Shown one piece after another: positions 24,449-32,513 of a stretch of 38,082 nucleotides of DNA. Under the pieces are notes generated by a model. That model saw only the letters and a list, made by a program, of their open reading frames with translations, did not search any database and was not told the DNA's origin. The stretch covers positions 1-38,082 of the forward strand of contig CANJWH010000028.1 of NCBI GenBank assembly GCA_947478465.1, in the 5' to 3' direction. A program made the position numbers and the translations under genes. This DNA is from Bacteroidota bacterium. GTDB lineage: Bacteria; Bacteroidota; Bacteroidia; SXHM01. Position 1 is the first letter of the stretch. Each line of letters begins with the position of its first letter.

Positions 24449-25996
24449 ATGGTAGTAATAGGCAACAGATATTTAAATCTAGGGAACGTAAAAACGGTTT
24501 TATTTGATGGTGAGAAAATCGCCCTTGATAAATTGGCGTTAAAAAATGTGGATGAAAATCATAAATTTCTTGATGAATTTTCGCACAATAAATTAATTTA
24601 TGGAATCAATACCAGCTTCGGGCCAATGGCGCAATACCGCATCAGCGAGAAGGATAAAATGGCATTGCAATATAATTTAATACGCAGTCACTGCTCAGGA
24701 TTAGGCAATCCCCTTCCCGAAGAATATGCAAAAGCCGTAATGCTTGCACGATTGAATACATTGATGCTTGGATATTCAGGTATTCATAAAAGCCTTGCCG
24801 AAACCATTGTTGCATTTATTAACAATGGTATTTACCCTTACATACCCGAACACGGCAGCGTTGGTGCAAGCGGTGATTTGGTTCAGTTAGCTCAGTTTGC
24901 GCTAAACCTTATTGGCGAAGGTGATGTGTTTTACAAAGGCAAAAAAGCAAAAGCTGCTGTAGCACTAAAAGCAGCAAAAATAAAACCGCTACAAATCCAC
25001 ATCCGCGAGGGTATCGCCTTGATGAATGGGACTGCAGCCATGACAGGAATAGGGTTGATTAACATTCTTAAATCACAAAATTTATTATCATGGAGCATCA
25101 TTGCATCATCCATGATTAATGAGATTGTGGAAGCTTTTGACGACCATTTTTCAGAAGGCCTGAACAATGCAAAAATACATGGCGGACAAAAGAAAATTGC
25201 TGAAACCATGCGTCATGCATTGAAAGGGAGCAAACTCATTCGTCATCGTCCTGATCACCTTTACAGCAAAAAAGTAGAAGTGGAAGTATTGAAAGACAAA
25301 GTGCAGGAATATTACTCATTGCGCTGCGTTCCGCAAATACTTGGTCCGGTTTATGACACTATTTTAAATGCAGAATCTGTCTTGTTGAATGAAGTGAATT
25401 CAGCCAATGACAATCCTATTATTGACCACAAAAATGAAAACGTTTATCATGGCGGAAACTTCCACGGTGATTATGTATCGTTTGAAATGGATAAGCTGAA
25501 AATTGCTGTTGCAAAAATGAGCATGATGTGCGAACGCCAGTTGAATTATTTGCTCAATGATAAACTGAATGGCAAACTTCCACCGTTTGTAAACCTTGGC
25601 AAACTTGGTCTAAACTTTGGAATGCAGGGAATTCAATTCACAGCAACTTCAACCACTGCTGAAAATCAGACATTGGCCTACCCTATGTATCTGCACAGCA
25701 TTCCTAACAACAACGACAATCAGGATATTGTGAGTATGGGAACCAACGCAGCATTAATTACAAAAAAAGTAGTGGATAACACTGCCGAAGTTCTTGCAAT
25801 AGAATTCATGACTATATTGCAGGCAGTAGATTATTTAGGTTTTGAAAACAAACTTTCACCTGCAACACAAAAGATTTTCAAGCAACTAAGAAAAATTGCG
25901 CCTAAGTTTACTGACGACAAACCCCGTAATGAAGAATTGACCAACCTAAAAAAACTAATTCTTGATGAAAATCCGCTCAAAAATATTTTCTCATAG
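24449..25996 (+). CDS. Tyrosine ammonia-lyase (HAL/PAL/TAL family)
   Basis: 515 residues. The MIO prosthetic group would form from A140-S141-G142 in VGASGDLVQL. The Tyr loop YGINTSFGPMAQYRI (51 onward), the substrate-selecting NLIRSHCSG (H81), NSANDNPI, YHGGNFHGDY and HSIPNNNDNQDIVSMGTN all match, from memory, Flavobacterium johnsoniae TAL (which has NLIRSHSSG and YGVNTGFGPMAQYRI). It should convert L-tyrosine to 4-coumarate and ammonia, the starter for flexirubin-type aryl polyenes. Histidine ammonia-lyase is the alternative but fits the context poorly. First gene of a tight operon; the next gene begins inside its last 32 nt. Confidence 0.9.
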   Translation: MVVIGNRYLNLGNVKTVLFDGEKIALDKLALKNVDENHKFLDEFSHNKLIYGINTSFGPMAQYRISEKDKMALQYNLIRSHCSGLGNPLPEEYAKAVMLARLNTLMLGYSGIHKSLAETIVAFINNGIYPYIPEHGSVGASGDLVQLAQFALNLIGEGDVFYKGKKAKAAVALKAAKIKPLQIHIREGIALMNGTAAMTGIGLINILKSQNLLSWSIIASSMINEIVEAFDDHFSEGLNNAKIHGGQKKIAETMRHALKGSKLIRHRPDHLYSKKVEVEVLKDKVQEYYSLRCVPQILGPVYDTILNAESVLLNEVNSANDNPIIDHKNENVYHGGNFHGDYVSFEMDKLKIAVAKMSMMCERQLNYLLNDKLNGKLPPFVNLGKLGLNFGMQGIQFTATSTTAENQTLAYPMYLHSIPNNNDNQDIVSMGTNAALITKKVVDNTAEVLAIEFMTILQAVDYLGFENKLSPATQKIFKQLRKIAPKFTDDKPRNEELTNLKKLILDENPLKNIFS

Positions 25997-26828
25997 ACTG
26001 AGTGCTTTTTTAGTGTTCTTCCTTTTTGCACTTGCAACGCAGGCACAGGATTACATCTATATGAAAGATGGTTCTGAGTATAAATCTAAAGTTGAAGAAA
26101 TTACTCCGGAATTAATTAAATTCAAAAAATTTGACCAACCAGAGGGACCTGTGCGTACTGTAAAAGTTCAGGACGTTATTTCCATAAGATATCAGGATGG
26201 AACAGAGGAAGTATTTACCAAAGTTCAGGAGCAAACTCCGGCAAAAACAGAAACTGAAGATCAATATGTTTATTCATTTGAAGAGGATAAAAAAGAAGAA
26301 AAACAACAACCTAAAAAACCAACCTCAAAATTTCAATTAAACGGACACGACAAGTATGTTTCACTGGGCGGTGGTTTTGGAAACAGCTATGGTGGTGCAG
26401 GAACCCGTTTTCAATTTAGAACAGGGGGGATTGTTGGTTTTGGTTTGCATGTTGGACTTGGAGTTTATCCAAATCCGTTTTATTATGCCGGAACAGGTTC
26501 GTTCCAAAAAAGAATACAGTTTGATTTTGGTGTGAAGTTATTTGTTTACAAATGGGCTTATGTTGATTTTCAATTAGGCATGGTAGGTCGTGACCATGAT
26601 TACTATTTATATAATACCGGTGACAGAAATGATTTTAGTGATGTACTTTTCGGCCCTGCTCTGCTTTCGGGAGTGGATTATATTTTTGGAAAACATTTAG
26701 GTGTAAACCTGGCTGGAGGAGTTTCATTTCCTATTACAGGTGTTCAAGGAAATGGTGGTGGCGGACCTCCAAGTCCTAAAACTAATACCTACCCTGCAAT
26801 TGATGCAGGCGTTTTCTATAAATTCTAA
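25965..26828 (+). CDS. Predicted outer-membrane beta-barrel protein in the pigment operon
   Basis: 287 residues, ATG at 25965 within the 3' end of the ammonia-lyase gene (32-nt overlap). Signal peptide 1-28 (LSAFLVFFLFALATQAQ). Residues about 29-80 have the Bacteroidota pattern DYIYMKDGSEYKSKVEEI then VRTVKVQDVISIRYQDGTEEVF, a small beta domain. A Lys/Glu/Pro linker (80-125) precedes a glycine- and aromatic-rich region of amphipathic strands ending AGVFYKF, a C-terminal Phe typical of outer-membrane barrels. I do not recognise a named family. The barrel lies inside a pigment operon whose product is held in the outer membrane, which suggests a role in localisation, but this is inference. Confidence 0.75.
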   Translation: MKIRSKIFSHRLSAFLVFFLFALATQAQDYIYMKDGSEYKSKVEEITPELIKFKKFDQPEGPVRTVKVQDVISIRYQDGTEEVFTKVQEQTPAKTETEDQYVYSFEEDKKEEKQQPKKPTSKFQLNGHDKYVSLGGGFGNSYGGAGTRFQFRTGGIVGFGLHVGLGVYPNPFYYAGTGSFQKRIQFDFGVKLFVYKWAYVDFQLGMVGRDHDYYLYNTGDRNDFSDVLFGPALLSGVDYIFGKHLGVNLAGGVSFPITGVQGNGGGGPPSPKTNTYPAIDAGVFYKF

Positions 26829-26831
26829 ATC

Positions 26832-27560
26832 ATGAAATGCGCATTGGTAACAGGTGGTTCAAGAGGCATAGGCAAAGCTATTTGCCTGAAATTGGCTGAA
26901 CAGGGTTATCACATCATTATCAATTTCCAAAGCAACGAAACCGCTGCAAACGAGACCTTACAAAGTGTTATTGAAAAAGGAACAACAGGCGAACTACTAA
27001 AATTTGATGTTTCAAAGCGCGAAGAAATTGAAGTTGTACTTGGCAAATGGGTAGATGATAACAAAGATAAAAATATAGAAGTGCTCATTAACAACGCAGG
27101 CATCCGCAAAGACCAGTTGCTTCCATTTATGAAAGATGAAGAATGGGACAGCGTAATAAAAACCAATCTTGACAGTTTCTTTTTTGTAACACGAACAGTT
27201 ATCAAAGGAATGGTTGCAAAACGCTATGGACGCATTGTAAATGTGGTTTCGCTTTCAGGCGTAAAAGGTTTACCGGGACAAACTAATTATTCAGCTGCAA
27301 AAGCTGGGGTAATTGGAGCAACCAAAGCTTTGGCTCAAGAACTTGGAAGAAGAAACATTACAGTAAATGCAGTTGCTCCCGGTTTTATAAAAACCGATAT
27401 GACCGAATGTTTTGACGAAAAAGATTACAAACAAATTATTCCAGCTCAACGCTTTGGAACACCTGAAGAAGTAGCTGATGCAGTAGCTTTCCTGGCTTCA
27501 CCAAAAGCATCCTATATTACAGGTGAAGTATTGCATGTAAACGGAGGACTTTACACATAA
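26832..27560 (+). CDS. fabG: 3-oxoacyl-ACP reductase, FabG-like SDR
   Basis: 242 residues. NADP-binding TGGSRGIG (7-14), NNAG (87-90), and the catalytic S140, Y153 and K157 in NVVSLSGVKG and YSAAKAG are all present. C-terminal AQRFGTPEEVADAVAFLAS and YITGEVLHVNGG are typical FabG. In this operon it would reduce the beta-keto group during polyene extension and is likely a pathway-dedicated paralogue rather than the housekeeping enzyme. It starts 3 nt after the barrel gene and its stop overlaps the ketosynthase start by one base. Confidence 0.93.
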   Translation: MKCALVTGGSRGIGKAICLKLAEQGYHIIINFQSNETAANETLQSVIEKGTTGELLKFDVSKREEIEVVLGKWVDDNKDKNIEVLINNAGIRKDQLLPFMKDEEWDSVIKTNLDSFFFVTRTVIKGMVAKRYGRIVNVVSLSGVKGLPGQTNYSAAKAGVIGATKALAQELGRRNITVNAVAPGFIKTDMTECFDEKDYKQIIPAQRFGTPEEVADAVAFLASPKASYITGEVLHVNGGLYT

Positions 27561-28780
27561 TGAACAGAGTAGTTATTACAGGCATTGGCGTTTATTCTTG
27601 CATCGGGCAAAATGTTGACGAGGTGCGCGATTCACTTTTCAAAGGAAAATCAGGAATTGGGTTTGACGCTATTCGAAAAGAAATGGGCTTCCGCTCTGCT
27701 CTGACAGGTATTTTACCTGTTCCAAATTTGAAAGATAAACTGCACAGACGCTTCCGCAACTCCATGCCTGAAGAAGCTGAATATGCTTTTCTGGCAACAG
27801 ACGAAGCATTGAAAATGGCAAAGATTGATGATGCTTTTCTGGACAATAACATTGTAGGAATTCTTTACGGAAACGACAGTACAGCAAGAGCAGTTATTGA
27901 AGGGATTGATGTAATGCGTGCAAAAAAAGACACTACGCTAATGGGTTCTGGCTCTATTTTTCAGAGTATGAATTCTACCATTACTATGAACCTTTCAACC
28001 ATTTTCAGATTAAAAGGAATCAACTTTACAGTAAGTGGTGCTTGCGCAAGCGGCTCGCATTCTATTGGCATGGGTTATTTTTTAATCAAACACGGAATGC
28101 AGGAAACCGTTATCTGCGGTGGTGGGCAGGAAGTAAATCCACACAGCATGGGTGCGTTTGATGGCATCAGTGCATTTTCTGTTCGTGAAAATGAGCCGAC
28201 AAAAGCATCACGCCCGTTTGATAAAAATCGTGATGGTCTTGTTCCAAGCGGTGGCGCAGCAACTGTTATTTTAGAAAGCTATGAAAACGCCATAAAACGC
28301 GGAGCAACAATTCTTGGTGAAGTAATCGGCTACGGCTTTTCCAGCAATGGCGGACATATTTCTCAACCAAGTGTTGAAGGGTCTGCACGTTCCCTGAAAA
28401 TGTCGTTGAAAGATGCAGGTATTTCTGTAAAAGATGTTGACTATATTAATGCGCACGCCACTTCCACTCCTATCGGTGATGCGTTTGAAGCACGTGCTAT
28501 TCACGAAGTTTTTGGGGATGCTAAATGTCCCGTTACTTCTACCAAATCAATGACAGGTCATGAATGCTGGATGGCAGGAGCAAGTGAAATAGTATATTCA
28601 TTATTAATGATGCACAACTCATTTGTTGCGCCCAATATCAACTTTGAAACACCGGATGAGGATTCTGCAAAACTGAATATTGTTTCTAAAACAATTGAAA
28701 AGAATATTGACGTATTTTTGTCGAACTCGTTTGGGTTTGGCGGTACAAATTCATCACTTATAGTAAAGAAAATTAAGTAA
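27560..28780 (+). CDS. Beta-ketoacyl-ACP synthase (FabF/FabB-type ketosynthase)
   Basis: 406 residues. The Cys-His-His triad is intact: C162 in SGACASGSHS, H299 in INAHATSTPIGD and H334 in MTGHECWMAGA, with K329 in TSTKS. Terminal GFGGTNSSLIVKK is standard. It should condense malonyl-ACP units onto the growing aryl polyene. Type II aryl-polyene systems usually pair such an enzyme with a chain-length-factor partner lacking the cysteine; no such gene is present in this window, so the partner would be elsewhere or this KS acts alone. Overlaps fabG by one base; ACP follows after 9 nt. Confidence 0.92.
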   Translation: MNRVVITGIGVYSCIGQNVDEVRDSLFKGKSGIGFDAIRKEMGFRSALTGILPVPNLKDKLHRRFRNSMPEEAEYAFLATDEALKMAKIDDAFLDNNIVGILYGNDSTARAVIEGIDVMRAKKDTTLMGSGSIFQSMNSTITMNLSTIFRLKGINFTVSGACASGSHSIGMGYFLIKHGMQETVICGGGQEVNPHSMGAFDGISAFSVRENEPTKASRPFDKNRDGLVPSGGAATVILESYENAIKRGATILGEVIGYGFSSNGGHISQPSVEGSARSLKMSLKDAGISVKDVDYINAHATSTPIGDAFEARAIHEVFGDAKCPVTSTKSMTGHECWMAGASEIVYSLLMMHNSFVAPNINFETPDEDSAKLNIVSKTIEKNIDVFLSNSFGFGGTNSSLIVKKIK

Positions 28781-28789
28781 GAAGAAGAT

Positions 28790-29041
28790 ATGAGCAACCA
28801 GGAAATCATTGAAAAAATAAACGGTTTTTTAGTAGATGAATTTGAAGCAGATATTAATTTAATAACTCCTGAAGCCAGCCTGAAAGAAACACTGGATTTA
28901 GATAGTCTGGACTTTGTTGACTTAGTCGTAGTAATTGAAAACAATTTTGGTTTTAAAGCAAAAGGCGAAGATTTTGTAAACATCAAAACCTTTCAGGATT
29001 TCTATGATTACATTATTCAACGCGTTAATCAGCCTGCTTAA
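28790..29041 (+). CDS. Acyl carrier protein of the pigment operon
   Basis: 83 residues, acidic. The phosphopantetheine attachment serine is S39 in LDLDSLDFVDL. Typical four-helix ACP pattern with N-terminal SNQEIIEKINGFLVDEF. It carries the growing acyl or aryl-polyene chain and sits between the ketosynthase and acyltransferase genes with 9-nt and 5-nt gaps, so it is presumably pathway-specific. Confidence 0.92.
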   Translation: MSNQEIIEKINGFLVDEFEADINLITPEASLKETLDLDSLDFVDLVVVIENNFGFKAKGEDFVNIKTFQDFYDYIIQRVNQPA

Positions 29042-29046
29042 CTATA

Positions 29047-29916
29047 ATGGCTTGGGACGGTAAAACCCGCGGCAACGTTCTCGGCTACAGCATTTTTATA
29101 TTTCTTCTTAAAAATTTCGGTGTAACTCCTGCGTATTCGCTGTTGCGATTTGTGGCACTCTATTTCGTTTTCTTCACGCCTAAAGCAACACCTTATATTT
29201 ACAAATACTTCCGCAAACTGGGATATAGTCCTTTAAAATCAGGATTGAATGTTTACCGTAACTATTATGTTTTCGGACAAACCATTATTGATAAAGTTTG
29301 TGTGATGGCTGGTTTCAGCAACAAATTTACTTACGAGTTTAATGGCGAAGAAAACATTATTGAAATAGGTAAAGGCGGCAAAGGCGGTATTCTTATCAGT
29401 TCACATATTGGAAACTGGGAAGTGGCAGGTTATCTTTTCAAACGACTGAGTATGCCCATCAACATTGTGATGTTTGATGAGGAGCATGAGAAAATTAAAA
29501 AGACTTTAGAAAGTGTTACCGGCAAACGAAGTGTAAATATAATCGTTATTAAGCCCAACGATCTGAGCCATATTTTTGAAATCAAAAAACGCCTGAGTGA
29601 TAATGAACTGATTTGTCTGCATGGCGATCGATTTGTAAAGGGCAGCAAAACAGTTACGGCCAATTTTCTGGGTGAAGATGCTTTGTTTCCCTACGGACCT
29701 TTTCATCTTGCGGCATATTTTAAAGTGCCATATTCCTTTGTTTATGCCTTTAAAGCAAGCAAAAGACATTATGCTTTATCGGCAACAAAACCAAGTGTGT
29801 GTAGAAATGGTTATGAAGATTTACTGAAAGAATATGTAAGTTCGATGGAGAATCTGGTTCGAAAATATCCGCTGCAGTGGTTTAATTATTACGATTTCTG
29901 GGAGAAAACAACATGA
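29047..29916 (+). CDS. LpxL/HtrB-like lysophospholipid acyltransferase
   Basis: 289 residues. The H-x4-E catalytic motif is in SSHIGNWEVAG, and LHGDRFVKGSKTV and FPYGPFHLAAYF match the later LPLAT motifs. One N-terminal hydrophobic segment (about 12-42) anchors it to the inner membrane. In flexirubin clusters such enzymes are thought to transfer an acyl chain from ACP, plausibly joining the aryl-polyene acid to the dialkylresorcinol alcohol; that is inferred by context. Lipid A acylation is the alternative but is unlikely inside this operon. Overlaps darA by 4 nt (ATGA). Confidence 0.85.
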   Translation: MAWDGKTRGNVLGYSIFIFLLKNFGVTPAYSLLRFVALYFVFFTPKATPYIYKYFRKLGYSPLKSGLNVYRNYYVFGQTIIDKVCVMAGFSNKFTYEFNGEENIIEIGKGGKGGILISSHIGNWEVAGYLFKRLSMPINIVMFDEEHEKIKKTLESVTGKRSVNIIVIKPNDLSHIFEIKKRLSDNELICLHGDRFVKGSKTVTANFLGEDALFPYGPFHLAAYFKVPYSFVYAFKASKRHYALSATKPSVCRNGYEDLLKEYVSSMENLVRKYPLQWFNYYDFWEKTT

Positions 29917-30836
29917 AAAAAATATTAGTCATTCACTATTCACAAACCGGTCAGCTTACTCGGGTTTTAGATTCTATACTCACTCCACTTAAGTCGGATG
30001 CTTCAGTGTCTATTACTTATGAGGAACTAAAACCTTTAAAACCTTTCCCCTTTCCGTGGACAAGCAAAGAATTCTTTGATGCCTTTCCCGAATCGGTGTT
30101 GGAGAAACCAATTGAGATGCAGCCGCTGAAAGTAAACACTGCCGAACAGTTTGATTTGATTATTCTGGGTTGTCAGGTTTGGTTTCTCTCACCTTCACAA
30201 CCATTGACAGGTTTTTTTAAAAGCAAAGAAGGTGCGCAATTGCTGAACGGGAAAAATGTGATTACCGTTAGCGCATCGCGCAACATGTGGCTTAACGCAC
30301 AGGAAAGCGTAAAGCTGATGTTAAAAAACGTGAGCGCAAATTTGGTTGGCAACATTGCGCTGATAGACCGCGCACCCAACTTAGTAAGTGTGGCAACCAT
30401 TGTTGGATGGCTGTTCTACAACAAAAAGGAAAACTACTTTGGCATTTTACCTCAATCGGGCATTTCAGAAAAAGATATAACGGAAGCATCACGCTTTGGA
30501 ACAACCATTTTGGAAGCACTGAACAAAAACGAGTTTCAGCGTTTACAAGAAAAACTAGTGGCGCAGGGCGGAGTATCGTTGGTCAAAACGCTGGTAAATC
30601 TTGAACTGCGGGCAAAATTTATTTTCCGCAAGTGGGCACAGTTTATTTCGGCCAAAGGAGGCCCGGGCGACCCTAAACGAAGAGTGCGGACCAAAATATT
30701 TGCATGGTACCTGCCCATTGGTTTGTTGGTGCTCTCCCCTATTGCCTACTCGCTCTCTAACCTGTTTATGCTGCTGATACCCGGAAAGGCAAAGAAGCAG
30801 CGCGAGTATTTTGAGGGGGTGGAGTTGAAAGACTAA
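29913..30836 (+). CDS. darA: DarA-type dialkylresorcinol biosynthesis enzyme, flavodoxin-like
   Basis: 307 residues. The N-terminus VIHYSQTGQLTRVLDSI is a flavodoxin-type FMN phosphate loop, followed by DLIILGCQVWFLSPSQPL and a late SRNMWLNAQESV. The C-terminus carries a hydrophobic segment (about 267-290, YLPIGLLVLSPIAYSLSNLF) with basic flanks, so it is membrane-attached. This layout matches DarA, which works with the ketosynthase DarB on the resorcinol ring and is proposed to act as the aromatase. DarB is not in this window, which is unusual since darA and darB are normally adjacent. Last gene of the operon. Confidence 0.8.
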   Translation: MKKILVIHYSQTGQLTRVLDSILTPLKSDASVSITYEELKPLKPFPFPWTSKEFFDAFPESVLEKPIEMQPLKVNTAEQFDLIILGCQVWFLSPSQPLTGFFKSKEGAQLLNGKNVITVSASRNMWLNAQESVKLMLKNVSANLVGNIALIDRAPNLVSVATIVGWLFYNKKENYFGILPQSGISEKDITEASRFGTTILEALNKNEFQRLQEKLVAQGGVSLVKTLVNLELRAKFIFRKWAQFISAKGGPGDPKRRVRTKIFAWYLPIGLLVLSPIAYSLSNLFMLLIPGKAKKQREYFEGVELKD

Positions 30837-30885
30837 ACCGACTGCTTGCATCAAATAATATCCTTGTTTCTTAGATAAATTTTAT

Positions 30886-30893
30886 CACATTTG
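30886..30893 (+). promoter_or_regulatory. Possible promoter (TTG-N19-CACATTTG) for the first permease
   Basis: CACATTTG differs from TAnnTTTG at one base. TTG at 30864-30866 lies exactly 19 nt upstream, the expected -33 spacing. Leader of about 55 nt. Confidence 0.45.
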
Positions 30894-30906
30894 CCATTCG
30901 CTTGTG

Positions 30907-30924
30907 TCCCGATAGTTATCGGGA
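30907..30924. repeat. Short palindrome TCCCGATA-GT-TATCGGGA
   Basis: A perfect 8-bp inverted repeat with a 2-nt centre in the leader of the permease gene. The motif is a common dispersed palindrome in Bacteroidota (from memory). Its location just after the promoter could affect expression. Confidence 0.65.
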
Positions 30925-30953
30925 TGTAATTTAAAACTTAACAATCTAAAAAT

Positions 30954-32426
30954 ATGTCCTACCTCTGGAGAAAAAAATCATTAGACAAACTAATTATTGA
31001 AGCCGATGACAACGAAAAAGGATTAAAGCGGACGCTTACAGCGGGTGCATTGATTGCCTTGGGTATCGGTGCAATTATCGGTGCCGGATTATTTGTGCGC
31101 ACTGCTGCTGCTGCTGCTAATAATGCTGGCCCTTCGGTTACCCTGGCCTTTGTTGTTGCCGGTATTGGTTGTGCACTGGCAGGTTTGTGTTATGCCGAAT
31201 TTGCTTCCATGATACCCATTGCCGGCAGCGCTTATACCTACAGCTATGCTACCATGGGCGAAGCAATCGCCTGGATAATCGGTTGGGATTTGGTACTGGA
31301 ATATGCCATTGGTGCTGCAACGGTTAGCATTGCGTGGAGCGAATACCTGAATAAGCTCTTAGCCTACATTGATATGCGAATACCGTATGAATGGAGCCAC
31401 TCGCCTTTTGAAACCGATCCGATTACGGGTGCCGCAGGAATGATGAATATTCCTGCACTGTTTATTGTTTTTGTCCTCACTCTGTTACTTATCCGCGGAA
31501 TGAAAGAGTCTGCTTTTGTAAACGGACTTATTGTTATAACGAAAGTGGCAATTGTTATTCTGGTAATTATTCTTGGTTGGGGTTATATCAATCCTGTTAA
31601 TCATACACCATTTATTCCTGAGCCTTCTGTTTATACAGACAGTCAGGGTGTTGACCATAACTATGGCGGTTTGCTTGGTATACTTGGTGCAGCAGGAGTT
31701 GTATTTTTTGCCTTTATCGGATTTGATGCGGTTTCTACTGCCGCGCAGGAAGCTAAAAATCCTAAGAAAGATATGCCCATTGGTATTCTTGGTTCGCTGG
31801 TAATCTGCACCGTGTTATATATTCTGTTTGCTTATGTATTGACAGGGATAGCCAGTGTTGACGATTTCAGAAGCACCGGAAAAGAAGCTTCGGTTGCGTT
31901 TGCCATTCAAACCTACATGACCGGATACGACTGGCTTGCCAAATTAGTAACTGTTGCTATTCTTGCAGGTTTCTCTTCTGTAATACTGGTAATGCTGATG
32001 GGGCAATCACGTGTGTTCTATTCCATGAGCCGCGATGGATTGGTGCCTAAAGTTTTCTCTGAAGTGCATCCTAAATTTCACACACCTTATAAATCAAACT
32101 GGATATTCTTCATTTTCGTTGGAGCCTTTGCAGCCTTTGTTCCGGGTGATATTGTGGGTGATATGACCAGCATAGGAACATTGTTTGCCTTCATGCTTGT
32201 TTGCGCAGGTGTTTGGATCATGCGTGTTAAACGTCCTGATTTAAAACGCCAGTTTAAAACACCTTTCGTTCCTTTTGTTCCTATTGCAGGAATTATTGTT
32301 TGCGGTGCTATGATCTATGGCCTGGGCTGGACTAACTGGGCGAGACTTGGTGTTTGGCTGCTTATAGGAGCCGTTATTTATTTTGGCTACAGTGTAAAGA
32401 ACAGCAAACTGAATAAGGAAGAATAA
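30954..32426 (+). CDS. APC-family amino-acid permease, cationic (YfnA/CAT-like)
   Basis: 490 residues with about 12-14 hydrophobic helices. The first helix has the APC signature IGAIIGAGLFVRT, followed by LAGLCYAEFASMIPIAGSAY. The central loop FAFIGFDAVSTAAQEAKNPK is characteristic of the CAT branch, as is the length. It should import amino acids, probably cationic or neutral ones; the exact substrate is unknown. Its own promoter-like element separates it from the pigment operon. A second permease of a different APC branch follows after a nested inverted repeat. Confidence 0.9.
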   Translation: MSYLWRKKSLDKLIIEADDNEKGLKRTLTAGALIALGIGAIIGAGLFVRTAAAAANNAGPSVTLAFVVAGIGCALAGLCYAEFASMIPIAGSAYTYSYATMGEAIAWIIGWDLVLEYAIGAATVSIAWSEYLNKLLAYIDMRIPYEWSHSPFETDPITGAAGMMNIPALFIVFVLTLLLIRGMKESAFVNGLIVITKVAIVILVIILGWGYINPVNHTPFIPEPSVYTDSQGVDHNYGGLLGILGAAGVVFFAFIGFDAVSTAAQEAKNPKKDMPIGILGSLVICTVLYILFAYVLTGIASVDDFRSTGKEASVAFAIQTYMTGYDWLAKLVTVAILAGFSSVILVMLMGQSRVFYSMSRDGLVPKVFSEVHPKFHTPYKSNWIFFIFVGAFAAFVPGDIVGDMTSIGTLFAFMLVCAGVWIMRVKRPDLKRQFKTPFVPFVPIAGIIVCGAMIYGLGWTNWARLGVWLLIGAVIYFGYSVKNSKLNKEE

Positions 32427-32438
32427 TAAACATTTCGG

Positions 32439-32503
32439 ATTGCGAATTTTAAATTGCGGATTATTCAACAATCCGCAATTTTGTTCAATTCGAAATTCGC
32501 AAT
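32439..32503. repeat. Nested inverted repeat between the two permeases
   Basis: Outer arms ATTGCGAATTT (32439-32449) and AAATTCGCAAT (32493-32503) are perfect complements. Inner arms AAATTGCGGATT (32451-32462) and AATCCGCAATTT (32470-32481) are perfect over 12 bp with a 7-nt loop. Same two-shell design as 17977-18070 with different sequence. Confidence 0.88.
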
Positions 32504-32513
32504 TAAAAAATCT

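Noticed and set aside
32454-32513. 20-residue N-terminal extension of the second permease
   Set aside because: It is encoded entirely within the nested inverted repeat; the family normally starts close to the first helix, as from 32514.
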